Shown one piece after another: positions 12,852 to 27,800 of a stretch of DNA of 64,000 nucleotides. This stretch comes from Ostrinia nubilalis (taxonomy: Eukaryota > Arthropoda > Insecta > Lepidoptera > Crambidae). The DNA is taken from the NCBI RefSeq assembly GCF_963855985.1, contig NC_087110.1:8919001-8983000 (forward strand), written 5' to 3'. The position numbers and the translations under genes were made by a program. How positions within the stretch are numbered: the first letter of the stretch is position 1; each line of letters opens with the position of its first letter. The notes below the pieces were generated by a model. That model was not told the origin of the DNA, ran no database searches, and saw only the letters and a program-made list of their open reading frames with translations.

Positions 12852-15800
12852 GTGAGAGAGACGACTATATGTTGTCAGTATCGTATGATAAGGCTAAAGC
12901 TCGTAAACTAGCGTTAGAGGAATCGGACGTGACAAAACAACAGCTTCAGAGAAAGATAGCTATATTAAGGGACACTATTAAGGTGAGAGAGATAAAAATA
13001 TGTTGTCAGTAACGCATGTGAGTAGTTAGAGAAATTGGACGTGAAAAAACAGCAGTCACAGAGGGAGATTGCTATATGGAGGGATTCTATTAAGGTGAGA
13101 GAGACGACTGTATGTTGTCAGTACCGCATGAGATAACTGAAACTCGTGAACTGGCGTTAGAGAAACTGGACGTGAAAAAACAGCAGCTGTAGAGGGAGAT
13201 AGCTATAATGGGACACTATCAAGGTGAAAGAGACTACAATATGTTGTTAGTACATCATGGGATTACTGTAGCTCCTGAATTAAAGCGTGTGGACGCAAAG
13301 GGTGACACATGAACCAATCACAAAGCTCTATCCAATGCTGTGCGTTCGATTTGCTACTTCACTTAAGCAAGCATCGTTTGTGAATACGGACGATAGAGTG
13401 GTGGTGGATAGTAGCATATAAAATACAGTTGTTGGTAGGTATGTCCTGCTACTGCTAGACTGAGGTGGGCTGATGATGAGTCTAGGCAGCTATAGGTTCG
13501 TCAAAAAGCTGTCTTTTCTCAAGTAGAGAAGGGTCCAATGACACTTTAACTTTTCCCCGGGACTAACTTGACCTTCACTGGTTGGGATTTTATTGGCAGC
13601 CAAGCTGTAGATCCTGGCTATACAGGAGTTGCAGCGGTGGGAACGAGAGGTGGGAATAGTCCCGTTGAAGTAGAAAAAAAAGATAGCTTTTTGATTTTCT
13701 TTAGTCGATAAAGTCGATTTTATTTACTTAATTAATTGCGAAATGTTTTTTTATAATAACCACGGCACGTTGAGTACCAGGCATTAATTAACAAAATTTT
13801 CCACAGGAACTAGAGCTACGGATCGAAACACAAAAGCAAACCTTACAAGCTCGAGATGAAAGCATCAAAAAGTTGCTCGAAATGCTACAGAATAAGGGGA
13901 TGGGTACGTCGTTACTATGTAATTATTGCCTCATTTTTTATCTAATTTAAGTAGTAGCCTTAAAGTCATAGCACACTTTTTAACTCGGAAAGGTATCAAT
14001 ACTGTATCACTTTTCGCCGCTCTGCCAACCGCGAGGAGAGGCGTTTATGTTATTGTGCGGAGTGTGCGTTGCAGTACGGAGTCTTATACAAAGAATACTG
14101 ACCGCCTCCAGTTGATAAAGTTAGTATCCGTTTCCGGGTTGATAAGTGTGTTTTGTCCTTTAAGTAAAATATAATATTTAGTGCTTATTAGTGAATTCTG
14201 CGTTTTCAGAATTATTTGCTGACTCTTGCCAATTGAATTAAATTTATACAAATTAAAGACTGGTGTTATTACGAAAAAATTAAACAGACGTTAAATAGGG
14301 TGTTTAAAATGACATGTCAATTTAAACAAGAATTCAACGCCCGTTTATCTCTTTGTAATAAGCCCCTAAATCTTTAAGATCGATTATTGAATGAAATTAA
14401 ATGGCAATATCTGATAGGACACAATGTAACCCTTTCACACTTTCAGGGAAAGAGGAAGAAAGGCAAATGTTCCAACAAATGCAGGCCATGGCGCAAAAAC
14501 AGGTAATTATCGATGTCTGTCCCGTGGTGCATGCTAGCTTAGCAATTAGCTTGGTTAGTAAACTTCTCAGTATATACCCCACTACTGGGAACTTTACTAA
14601 CACTACAAACTTTCCTGCATTACGATTAGCTAGAGTATGATGTGCACGTCACTACGCTTCCTTATGTCTAGTTAGTGTTACTATCACATGGGCGTTTTAT
14701 TTTGTGATACCTTTATCATCGTCACTGTTTCTGTTAGAATTGCTCTTGATAGTTTCATTTCATTCATTAACTTGAGCGGAATGTGTCTGTCGCGAAGCCT
14801 TATGTGTTCTACGGCCATTCGTCGCCTTCACTTCTTGACAAATCTTGCTTTCTCACTTCCACGGTCTTTCAAAGCCTCTGTGACACTCAAGCTTGTTCCC
14901 CAAGCACTTTTCCTTTTCTTACTACCCTCCTTTCACACGTCAACAAATAAAAAATTCAAAATTTAAACAAACGTTAACCCAATTCGGCCAAAACACACAG
15001 ACGAAATTTGAAAATCCACACAAAACACGACCAGATTCACGACATTGCATGTTTAGCAGCTCATTATGTCCCCGTCACACGAACCTTAGACCGTCTCGTA
15101 AATTTTGTTATTGGGCATTCAGTTGAGCAATCATTAAATTAGATGCAAAATTTTCTTTTAACCGCCACGACCGGGGCTGCGGCGTCTCCAACGCGATTCA
15201 GTTGCAACTTTCAAGCTTGACCGTTCATAGGCCGCAAATGGAGTCGGCGTCCCAACAGTTTGCCGTCACCACAGGGCGTGGATCTTGTGACTGTGATGCA
15301 TGGTGACCAATGAAGCAACCGCATCCACGGTGCTTATACCAATCGCAAGACCTTCTAGCGGAAGACATCGCTTAGGGCTAAAATTTCGGAACGCTATCAA
15401 AATTCAGTAGCTAGGTAGGCTCTAGCCTCGAAGGTTTGCAGCGTACCGACGCTAAGCTTGCGATCACCGTCACCGTGTAGCACGCAAGGGTCGCGCCCTG
15501 CGGTGGGTAAATTGCCGGGACGCGGCCGCCCCGGGAGGGACGAGACGCGTCGCCTGTTGTAGGTAGGTTGTAAGTTCGAGCCGCCGTCGGGCGCGCGGGC
15601 GGCGGCGGCGGCTGACCGTGACCGTGATGGCAGGAGCTCAAGGCGACGGCGGACACGCTGCGGGCGCTGCAGACGCAGCTGGAGCGCGCGCTGGCGGCTG
15701 CCGGGCTGCCGGGCGGCAGCGCGGGCGCCACGCTGACGGCCGTGCTCGAGACCAAGGAGGCGCGCATCGCCACCCTGGAGCGCCAGGTCGCCTTGCTCGA

Positions 15801-18800
15801 GAGCGAGCTGGCCGCGTACGTGTCGCCGCCGCCGCCCTCGCTCGCGCCCTCGCACGCCTCGCTTTACGATAAGGCCGACCCTCCCTTCAAGAGACAAGTA
15901 AGTTTCCTGCTGAACGACGTCCGCGTGATGAAGGACGGGCGCACGAGCGCGCCGCCGGCGCGGCCGCCGCGGCCGGCCCTGCGCGTGCACCCGCGGCCCT
16001 CGCCCTACTATAGTGCCACCACTCTGTGACTCCGTCGCCGACGGGTTACCATGTCAATTTCTCGCTTTAAGTCCGAACTTAGCCGAAGTCGCCGACTGTG
16101 TTGACTCGTAATATTTTTGTGTGAACTTGTTCGTTGTTAAAGCTATTTTTATTGAATAAGAGGAATTATATTCTTGAAAGATGTCGAACGAGATATTTTT
16201 GTTAAGTAGGGTAGGGCCCTAGGCGATGCGAGTATATTTTAGATGTAATGTACGGTTAGATGAAACATGTGAGATTGACGCTGACACCAAATTGATGATT
16301 ATAGATAGACTGTTTAAATATAAAGACTGTCGAGGTCGTATGCATCGAATTAACTTCGAGTAACTGTTTAAAGTATTCGTTGAAAATGTTTGATTTGATC
16401 ATGTTGTGCTTTCGGTGTGATCGCAAGTCCGCGCAGCTTGGTCCCGGCATCCACTCATCACGACCCGACCTCTTCATGTAGTCGTCATGGATCATCCGTT
16501 TCTCTCACAGTACGGTAGATAAGTGTATCACAACATAGGCGCCCGTGCATCTCCAGATGTTTTCTCAAGTTTTGACATTAGATCGTCTGGAAAGCTTTCT
16601 ACCGTCATCGAGCCTTCAATCTTTTCCATATTATTAGTATTTAGTATAGAAAGTTTTCCAGCAGTCCATTCATGATACGGAATTAAAGTTAAGATACGTC
16701 GAGATAATTATAAAGTTAAAGTGTTGCATGTAAATAAAGGAGTAAATGAGAGAATGTCGAAATGTCTTCCATGGCACACCAAACCGTGTTCCCAAGGTGC
16801 TGGAAACATTTCGTTTGTAACTAAGAAAAGCTTGTGGTGCTTCTCATGGTACTAACATCACCTGTACCTCTAACGACCATTACCAAACCAGTATTTAGTA
16901 GATTAAAGTTTTTAACATCAATATCATTTTCGCCATCACTTTTGCCTTAGTAGATAGTTTTTTCTTGTTGGTTGATGATGTTGATATGTTTTACTAACGG
17001 ATGTTTGGATTTGTCTAATTTTATATCGACTTTTGGATGGATGGTGGATTGATGAGCAGTTGGATGAGTTCCGATTGGAGATTCAGCGGCGGGACCAGGA
17101 GATCCTGGCGATGGCGGCGAAGATGAAGGCCTTGGAGGAGCAGCACCAGGACTACCAGCGTCACATCGCCGTGCTGAAGGAGTCTCTGTGCGCCAAGGAG
17201 GAGCATTACAGCATGCTGCAGACAGACGTGAGAAATTTCTTGGATTTTGTTTTAGAGAAAGATAGTTGAGGTGTGTAGATCTTACACTATTTATAGGTTC
17301 CTAAAGGAAGACTGTATATTTGACTTGACTTAAGGTCCTATGTCCCCTAGACGGGGCAGAGGGCGTCCACATCAGTCCTCCATCGCGTTCGGTCTTGAGT
17401 TTCACGTTTGATCTCACTCCAGGTCTTGCCTATCTATATTTAAGATTACGAAAATTTACAAGGAAATTTAAAAAAAAACTAAATTCCCATATTCGCTGAC
17501 GTCTCCTTTTCAAGGAGAAATTTTCTCAACAGAATACATTATTTCTAACTTTTAGCTTGTTCTAAAAATCTCGATCCTAATACACTTTAGTACTAATAGT
17601 TTCTTTTGGAAACCTTATGATCAGTGACCTAAATTCTTTAAAGTTTCCCAAAATATGTAAGCACTTAAGTAACTGGTTCATAGATTTTTTTCGGATTTGC
17701 AGCTGTATCTTTCCTAAAAAGTGGTATTCTATGTACTGTAACTGTACCTATTTAATCAATTGCTTATTCAGGTGGAGGAACTAAAAGCGCGCCTCGACGA
17801 GAAGAGCAGAGTGGTTGAGAAGAAGACTGCGGCGGCCTTGGCGGCTGCGCACGAGTTGGCCGAGCTGCGAGACCATTCAGAGATCAAGGATCGGAAGATC
17901 AACGTGCTGCAGAGAAAGGTAAACCTTGGGTGAACGGCGTAGAGTTTAAAGTGTTTTGAAAAGTAGACTGACTTGCTGTGATAGATAGAATGATGACAGC
18001 TAAAGCCTGGTCCGTGAGCACGTAGAATTTTGTCCAATGGATGGGCAGCTTGGGGTCATTGGACAAAATTCTACCTGCTCACGGACCAGGCTTTAGAGAA
18101 TACTATAAAAGGTACGTGCTGCAGAGAAAGGTAAACCTTGGGTGAACGATGCAAAGTTCAAAATCGTAGACTGATTTGCTGTGATAGATACAGTAACAAG
18201 AGCTAGAGATTGCTATAAAAGGTATACTTCTGAAGAAGATACCTGTGTACTAAGTAGATTGAAGCACAAATAATTTTATATGCATTCACTTTATGATTGA
18301 AATAATATGTAAAATAGCTTGAACTACAGATAAAAACGTCCTGAAAAGTCAGGAAAAATGAGTTATGTTAGAGAATTATTTCCAGTTGTCTCAATGACAC
18401 GAATAACTCTGGAATAAAATACACTGTCTTAGATAAAGATAGATACATAATTGCAATGACTAGAGCCGTATTGTGTATCAAGTTAATATGAAACTATTAA
18501 TCACACTTTATAAAGAAAAAAAATATTTTCTTAAAATAACTTTAAAAAATTTAACTGCCTAAGGTGGGAATCGAACCCACGACGGGTTCATCCGGTGTCT
18601 AAGTAGCTCAGATGGAAAAGCAATTGTCTGGCAAGATAAAGGTCGTGGGTTCGATTCCCACCTTAGGTAGTTAAATTGTATTAACTGATAGATATCGTAT
18701 AATTTATTTACTTTATGTTTAAAATATAAATATTCATAGAGCACCTGATATTACAGAAGTACAAAAATATTTTCATCCCATCTCCTCCGTTGCGTAAGAG

Positions 18801-21800
18801 GCAGTAGCTTATTTACCGACTTTGTTTGCCTTCTCTCAGGAGAGTCTATTGATTTTCGATTCATCACCCCCGATAAGGGAACACGTTCTCGATTAAGCTT
18901 CTAAGGACTTGATCTCAGTTAAAATATCTCGATTATCTCAGACATCGTTTAGCATTAAGTGTCTGGATATTATCATAAATATTCGAAACTGAAGATAATA
19001 ATAAGTTACGATTTGGTTTGGAAGTTTTTCACATTTGCCAGAATACTCGTATTATTAGACTATTTCCACTCCTTAGTGATCAGCCCTTGCTGATTTTACA
19101 ATCTTCATATAACTTTTGTGTAGATAAACTTGTTATTTTGACTTATTTCCCATACCGAAACTGTCAATGTGTCAGACTTTATTCTTCAGTAAATGTGATA
19201 CGATGATTGGAAAATCTGCCCTAAGATAAGTTGTTATTTCTACGAAAAGGTATTTGTAATTGATTAATTTCGTTTCTTGTGATTTGTTTAGGAGAACTGT
19301 GTTTATATCGTTTACTATTTTATTTACTGTTATTAAATACATATTTATTTACGTGTACTCGTATGTGATTATTTTTATTTAAGTATCTGTAGCAGTAAAA
19401 TGTTCTATTTTTTTTTATTTCAAAACGTAATATTTATCCTTTTTCCTACATAACATATAATTTATGGAGTTTTTCATAATATTCGTTAAAATCCGTGACA
19501 AAACCTGGGACCCTAGAAAAGTGTCACTTTCTGATTGCTCCCAAAATGGAATCTCTTTACGGAGCAAAAAGTAGCTCAATACAAAAAAAAACGGAAGGCC
19601 TAGCGAAATTACCATAGTCACTTTTTGCCAGTTCGGGGGCTGACCTTCCTTTTTTGCGGAGATTTCCATCTGTACATTTGACGGTTACGTTCTGGAAGTT
19701 CGTATACCGTCTTCATCATTTAATTTCAAAATAATAAAAGTTTGTTAGAAGGTAAGTTAATGCCGGTAGCTAATAACCCCACTCTGTATACCTGAGCTGT
19801 AAAGTTTTCCAATCAATTTCCCCTGGACCGTGTTGAATCGTCGACATAGTTTAGATCAAACGAACTCATATAAAGAACTCCCAACTAAAGCAATGGGGTC
19901 ACCATCGGAACTAATAAATCTGAATACAGATAACTTATGATGGACAACAATACTGGGTTGGAATAAAAAAGTTTGATGGCGCCTTTGGCCTATTATTTTG
20001 TTTGTGTTCAATATTTGTTTGTTTTGTTGTGTAGTGCTAGTGATTTTGTTAATATTTTTTCTGTAAGTTGGCTATTTGTGTTGGTGTTATTGATTTATCT
20101 CTGTTGAAGGTATGTTTATTTTATTTTTTATTATTTGGTTTTTATTTTTTGTGGTCCCAGAGTTTGGTGTAGTAATTAATAGTGGACATAATTTTCAGAT
20201 CGAAAACCTCGAAGATCTCCTCAAAGAAAAGGACAACCAAGTAGACATGGCGCGAGCTAGACTCAACGCCATGCAAGCCCACCACTGTTCCTCTGAAGGC
20301 GCCCTATCATCCTTAGAAGAAGTCATCGGAGATAAAGAGAAGCAAATACAGCAACTGAGAGAGCAACGCGACAGAGCGGAACACGAGAAGACCGAAGAAA
20401 GAGAGCTACACGAGAGAGAGCTAGCTGAGTATAAGATGAAACTGCACGCCCTTGAAAGTGAAGTCGAAAAACTTGGTGCGAGACTCGAGAGAGCTTCGGC
20501 TGAGAAGGATAGGCTTGAAGCTAAACTGGAGAGTTCTCAATCTGAGCTAGGGAAATCTAAAGCAGAGCTAGATAAGGCTGCAAGTGAAGTGGGTCGATCT
20601 GGTGCTGATTGGGAAGCAGCGAAGCAGCGGCTGGCGAGACTTGAGCTCGAGAACGAGAGACTTAAGCACGAGCTCGAAAGATCGCAGACTACGTTTGGAA
20701 GAAGCACGTTGACTACCTCACAGGAACTAGACAGGGTGCAAGAGAAGGCTGATAAGAATGCAGCAGAGTTGAGACGAACTTTGGCCGAGCTGAGAGTGAC
20801 TCAAGCGGATGCGGAGAGAGCCAGGTCTGAGGCTAGCGGACTTCAGGACAAGTTGGAGAAGTCTCAAGGCGAAGTGTACCGTCTGAAGGCCAAGCTTGAG
20901 AATGCACAAACTGAACAAGACAGTCTCAAGGAAGAATATGACCGGTAAGTTATACAGTTTTGTTAGTAAAGGTTTTAAGCCTCTAACACAGTCGTTATAA
21001 GGATAGCATGACGAGAGTGGGGCAATTCGTTCTCATCAAATTAGGACAGCAAAAATGTCAAGTCTACCAATTTATAAATCACCGCATTCTTGCTGGCTAT
21101 GTGACAGAAGATACTTTAAGCCATAAAAACTTCAAAGTTCTCGCTAATTAGGAAAGTTTAGCGTCGAGACTGCCAATTAAAATTGATCGAAAATTCCCCT
21201 AATGAGGTAAAGTTACTTTATTATTATTAAAGCCAAAAAAATTCGTGACAAGTCACGAAACAGAAATTAACTAGTTAATTTATAACTAGTTTTATATTTC
21301 CAAACAATTATAATCGCAATATTTTTTAATTGACTAGTTGACACCATTTCCCAAAATTTCCAAAGCACAACTCTAATTAAAATATCTTTCACCCTGAAAA
21401 ATAATACGTTTGAAATTAACTTTACTTTCATTTGATAGAAACGGAATATCAACATAAAATATGTAGAATATAAAGTTCTCACTTGTGCTATAATGTGACT
21501 GATTTTAAGTTTGGTCAGCCTATCTACAGCCTAGAAATCTTCGAAGTCATTTAAATGCGTGGTACCAACTATCCTATTGCATATACAGGGTGTCCCAGAA
21601 TAGATGAATCAAACTGATAGGGAAGTCCCCTAATCACCTAAATAAATAGAATCCCTAAAAAATATGAAAAAAAAATAAAGCGCATAAGGAAACAAAAAAA
21701 AATTTTTTTTTAAAGTGAAAATAAATCAGCTTTGCCTAAGTATCTGGCTATAATTGCTGTGTTTGGAGTTTATTTGTACTTTTTTCTTACTAATATTAAT

Positions 21801-24800
21801 TGTACATGATCGCTTCGTTTATCTGTAAACAAACTTTTGAAAATAATGACTAGATTTCGAGTTTAGAGCACTTTATTAAAATCCGAACTCAACATTTTTT
21901 TTTTCATTTTTTTTTGGTATAGTACAATTAGCAGAGCTACCTCCCCTATCAGTTTGATTTACACATTCTGGGACACCCTTTACATAATATAAAATCTTTA
22001 AAAAAAACGACTATTCCTTACCAGACTCCAATCATCAATAAGCCGCCTGCACTCCGAGCGAGACAAGGCCATAGCCGAGCTGGACAAAGCTAGGGAGGAG
22101 CTGGAACGAACCCAGGCAACTCTGGGCAAGGCCCAACTGCAGCAGGACAAACTGCAGGCCTCGCTCGACTCCGCGCACTCCGAAATCGACAAGGTCCAGG
22201 AGAAGCTGGATAAGGCTGCTGTTGAGAATAGAAAGGTGAGCTTTTGAAATTATATTTTTATTTGTTTTAAATGATTGAGTTTTTTGTTGGAAATTTGTTT
22301 ATTCTCATCATTTATAAAATATTATCCTCCCAACCCGTCTGGCCAACTTGGGGAGTGTAGCCCAAATTAACAATTTGCCTCTGGTAAATTCGTTCTACAA
22401 TAGAGACTAAATTAATGATGATGTTGAATCATCGTAGTTGATATCAATACTGAGAAACTGAGAGTATCATCTATTATGATAACGATTCTATAAAAATGCC
22501 TACGACAGAATAAGAAGGCAATAATTGGTCTCCTTGATTGTTTGATCATCTTTGATAAATTATGAAATATGTTTAGAGACAAATAATTACTTTCTATCTA
22601 TCTATCTCGTTTTTCATTGTGTAACTTCGTCTACGTTAGCTTTCTTTGGGACCCAATTTCAGAAGTGAAGGGTCAGCCCTTCACTCTCATTTAGGTACTC
22701 ATTTCAATTCTTCTGTGTTCTTCCTTTCCTATTTCATTTCGGATTGTCCCTCCTCGTTCTAAGGCGCCTTGTTCTATGTTAAATTAATACATTTCATCAC
22801 TCCACAGCTGCAAGTGGACCGCGAGAAGCAAGCGTACGACTTCGAGTCCCTCCAGTCCCAGTTAGACAAGGCTTTGGGACAGGCAGCGCGTCTCCAGAAG
22901 GAACGGGACACGGCCCAGTTGGACGCCGACCGGTTCCGGGACAAGCATGATAAGGCTCAAGTAAGTGGAGTTTTTCACCAGGTTTATTCCAGATTCTTTC
23001 TTGTAACTTTTTTTTTGGTGAATGTGGTGGTACAAGAGTTGTAATAGCATAGCAGTAACGAGAGAAGTGAATGGTCTCCTTAGGAATTTGCTACATACAT
23101 TAGCTAGGTACATTTGAATCCAGAATGAGGTCATTATCTCTTTCTTTACTATCGTATCATTTAGGAAGTACCTACTTATGATGGTTATTTTTAATGCAAA
23201 TATCGAATGTGTTATCCCATGAGGTAATGAATGCTGTAGCTAAAAAATATATTGGGTCGATCTCTGAGACAATAACTAGGGTAATGTATGAATTTCGACG
23301 AAAAAGTTGAATGTACGATCTTCTAAAGGTCGTTAGTTTTAACATCGTAAGTTACCTATACAAACAGTTATGTGAGAAATTGAGTCTAAACCTAAAAACG
23401 CGCGGTGTTTTAATACTCACTCACTCATATCAGCTGAGAATCATAATATTATTCTGATTAGCATCAATATTCTACCAAAGATTTCGTTACTACCGTTTGT
23501 TTGGTCAGCCCGTACCGTGATAACGTTAACAAATCTTTATTGGCTCCCAGCTAGGGTTGCCAGGTGTCCGGCTTTAGCCGGACATGTTTGGCTTTTTAAG
23601 GACGTCCCCGGCCAAATTCTCTCGTCCGTGGCTGCAGGGCCTTATGTGCTAACGTGTTGAGGGCCTAGGGGGACACCAAAAAAGGACAAATAATTTATTT
23701 TCTGCGAATTCAAGCCTGGGGGGCGGGGGGGTTTGTACGAATGAATGTCCGGCTTAGTAATATGTAAAGTTGCACAGCGTGCTATGGAGAGGAGGGCTAT
23801 GCTCGGTGTTTCTTTACGAGATCGAATCAGAAATGAGGAGATCCGTAAACGAACTGAAGTCGCTGTCATAGCCCGACGGATTAGCAAGCTGAAGTGGCAA
23901 TGGGCAGGGCACATAGTACGCAGAACTGACGGCCGATGGGGCAGCAAGGTTCTGGAATGGAGGCCGTGTACCGGAAAACGCAGCGTGGGACGTCCACCCA
24001 TAAGGACTGACGACATCATAAAGGTAGCAGGGACGCGCTGGACGCAGGCCGCTACCAATCGATCAACATGGAAAGCATTGGGGGAGGCTTATGTTCAGCA
24101 GTGGACGTCCTATGGCTGAAATGATGATGAAAGTAAAATGTCGGGCCAAATTTTGTGTTTTAGACCTGGCAACCCTACCCCTGTTCTAACACGGAATCCC
24201 CGATCACAACTGACCGGATTATGCTAATCGTACGCAAATGAACTTAACTGCTGTTACGGCAGTATTAACTGCCGTTTTAGAGGCTGTAACCGGTAATGAA
24301 GGCAATAATTAGCGATCGGCCAGTTCAGCTGTTTGTGATGAGGAATTTATGGCTTTAGTGGTAAGTAAATTGTTTTCGTTTATTGATTCTTTAAGGAGTG
24401 ATTAGTGAGATGTAGTAATTGTAATGAAAAAGTTTGGGAATATGTAGGTAGTTTAATATGGAGAAAGAAACGAGAAGGATAGGATATAACTACTATGGGT
24501 ATATTTTAAATTTTAAATAGCAATGATAAAATGTCAACATTTTTTCTTAATGACCAAACACTAGAGATGAAACGGATAGTTGTTTGGCCGGATACCGGAT
24601 ACCGGATATCCGGCGAGCTGCTAGGCCGGATAGCCGGATATCCGGCGGCCGGATAGTTGTCCCATTGTCATGTTGCATGTCGTAACGAGTTTAGCGCTGC
24701 ACAGGTGCTTCGAACGCGATCAGTAGGTCTAGTAGACTAGACAAGTCACACTTTTCGAAAATCGAATTTGTTCGAATAGAATGTCAGATTTTGCCACTCG

Positions 24801-27800
24801 TCTCAATTCGGGCGATTTCGGTTGCCATATGCATCGTGAGTATGTGACTGAATAGCGAAAATTCAATTAGTTTACTTGCTGCGTAATCTGAATGAACTGC
24901 ATTATACAGGGTGACTTTGAAATCGTTGGCATTCTTTTTAAAATAAGACTACTCATTTTTTTTTTTTTTATTTACAACGACAACAACACTACACTGTCAT
25001 CACAGGACATCCCACTCCCATCATGATTCCCCAAATATGAGTCATATCAAATGAATTAAAATTTCAATATTTGAAATATTAAGTCTGCTGGCTTATTGAT
25101 GGAAAAGAGTCAGAAATGCCACTCTATTTAAGCTCTAAAACTATTTGGAGCAGCCTTGCATCTGCAACTACAAAATACTGCTAGATAAGAGTCAGGAAAC
25201 TTCATTCTTACCTATCCTGAAACACGAGAAATTAATGTGTCGGCACATGATCTGTAGCAGACAAAATATTGCGATACTAAACGGGCAATGATTGGACATG
25301 GTTGCAAGCTGATAGACACAATAGTCATAGACATTTATTTCATATTCCAATCCTAAAATACTAAGGAGACAGAAAGAAAGTAGAGGACGATACATTCATT
25401 GTCTTAATTAAATTGGTAACCATCACACTCTTATTAAGCCCATGACCTCTGTCATCAGTCCAATCTAATGCACTAAGTATAAGGTAAAACCATAGAGGCG
25501 TTAGGAATGATTGAAAATGAGAATGAGAATACCTACTTGCAGAGAAACTACATGCTGTCAAATTGACGAGTATTTCTTTAAGTAATGAACCTGTGGGTCT
25601 AGCTAGACAAAGTGCAAATTATAATCGCAAACCAGTCGAAAAGTGGTCGAAAAGCCCCTTTTTTGTATGGAGTTTTGACGGATTCGATTTTCGATTCGAT
25701 CAAAAAGTGCGTTTTGTCTAGGGGGGCTGCTGCCTTCTATTTCGGGCTAGGACAATACGAAACATGCTAAGTCTAGCGCCAGCCTGTCTGGTATGTAGTT
25801 ATGTACTATAAACAAGCTAGCTCTTTATGTTTCAATCGAATAGGAAACTGAACCAGGATATAAATAAAGTTCTGTTGCTGCCGTAAATAAAATTGGAGCG
25901 GAGCTGACTCGCGTTAATATTTAAAGAAGATGTATCCTTAACGGTTTCCTAGTTATAGCCAATTTGGGAAATTGGAGTGGGAACTTGGGAATAGTCACTG
26001 GCAGATGGATGTGATAGAATACACGGAGAGATGACGCGTATAAGGGGAGGTCTATGTATAACAAAGGACTGATGATGATGAATGAATGATGAATGTTGAC
26101 AGCTGAGAGCTGTTGACACGAGATAACAAGAAAATACGGTCCGGAGTAGTAGCAGAACTGTTTTTATGGTGGGCCACACTACAATTTTTCTCCTCTTTCC
26201 TAAAAATGCTGTGACCGACAGGCTCCATAATTGTTCTAACATAAATTACCATACCACCTTTTGTAACATTAAGGATGCAATATATTTTGAAGTATTAATA
26301 TCCGATTTCCGTATCCGATTTCTCCACTGTTTTCTAGATGCAAATGTTGGCAAATGTGGATTGAATTCAGTTATTTGAACGTAGTGCAAATGAGCGGTTG
26401 CCGCTCTCACTAAATAGCCTCTGTATTACACACCACGCAAAACTGACAAAAAAGGAAAACAAAATCGAAACGGCACAATTTAGGCAGTTTTATCGATAGG
26501 AAGCGATCTCTCAAACCCAGTATTACACAGGACAGAAGAGCATAAAACGCGATGTCTTAACAAGGCGTCATGCCAAGTAGGGCAGCCGGCGACGGCGCGT
26601 CTAGACTGGGTTTACAGCGAATATAAATACGTTGCTTCGATCAACACTCCGGCATGTGCAATCAAGATACAGTAAAAATGCGAGTTCAATCTGTTTCGAG
26701 TGGCGATTTTATAGGAAAAGAAATGTCTTTACTTCAGTTTTAATCAAGAAGAAATGCCGAAACTAAATAAAGGTAACAAGAAGGCGCTGGATGCAACCGC
26801 TACCAACCGACCTTTTGTGGAAATTACTGGGGGAGGCCTATGTTCAGCAGTGGACGTCTTGTGGCTGTGATGATGATGATGATAGAAATAATAATTCGGC
26901 TCATAAACAACGAAAAAATTCGATTGACGGTGGTGGATAGTCGTCAGAGCAGCCTTACGGCCGGAAAATAAAATGTTCTCGACTCAAGGCAATCGTTGTT
27001 TTTCAAATGGAAAATTATAAAGAAAAAAAATTACAAGGCAAAAATACAGTTTTTCTTTCAGCTCCATCGTCAGCTCTATGATAATATTGCTATTGTTACC
27101 TTAATTGTTACTAGATCTGGCTGCCGTCTGTAAGCTTAAAGTAAAGCCCAATTTTGACGTCAAAATGTTATAATAATACCAGAGTTAAAACAATAACGTT
27201 ATGTACAGTAACTTAAGCTTAATATACCCACATAGCCCCATTCCATAATTATCTAATTATAAATTCATCTCACATCCAACGCTCAGTTACTGGAAACTGT
27301 TTTTGTTGAGTCCAAAAATAAAGCCTTGAATTATTTAACTACCCTCTCTTTGCAACAGGGAATTGTTAATGAGTGAATGTATTAGTGGGTGTAGGATACG
27401 CCCTATTGCTCGATGGACCGATGGTTTTATAAATACAGGTGATAGTGGCTGGATGAATTATACGAGTGATCAGGCAGTGGACTGCCATAAGTAAAACTGA
27501 TCATGATAATTATGGTTACAAGTACATAGGTAACTTAAAAATATGAAAAATCTCTTCGATGTAAAGCGGGTGTTTTTTTGTGCCTTTTTAAATGGGAAAA
27601 ACATCGAAATCTCATAAATAATTAATCACCTTATAGTCATAGTTTTTAAGGGGAAGTAAGTAATTTATTTTTATCGGTGTGGCCCTCAATTCTGCGTTTC
27701 TTGCTATATTGTGACGTTCATTTTTATTAAAGAGCAACTTTAAAATATACAGGGTGAAACACCCTAAACATTTCTCATTATAATTCTCTTCAGCAATATT

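Larger units (their letters stand above)
15480..16030. other. Local GC-rich island over exon 4
   Basis: About 550 bases of strongly GC- and CpG-rich sequence in an otherwise AT-rich window, covering the end of intron 3, all of exon 4 and its read-through tail. Open frames on both strands here (for example 15397-15990 on the minus strand) result from the base composition. Its cause, such as codon bias, biased gene conversion or an internal promoter, cannot be decided by eye. Confidence 0.8.

Noticed and set aside
14688..15126. Two open frames of 77-92 codons in intron 3
   Set aside because: No conserved motif, low-complexity hydrophobic composition, and no splice or promoter context.
15397..15990. 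197-codon minus-strand frame rich in Arg and Ala
   Set aside because: Antisense shadow of the GC-rich brp exon 4; composition-driven.
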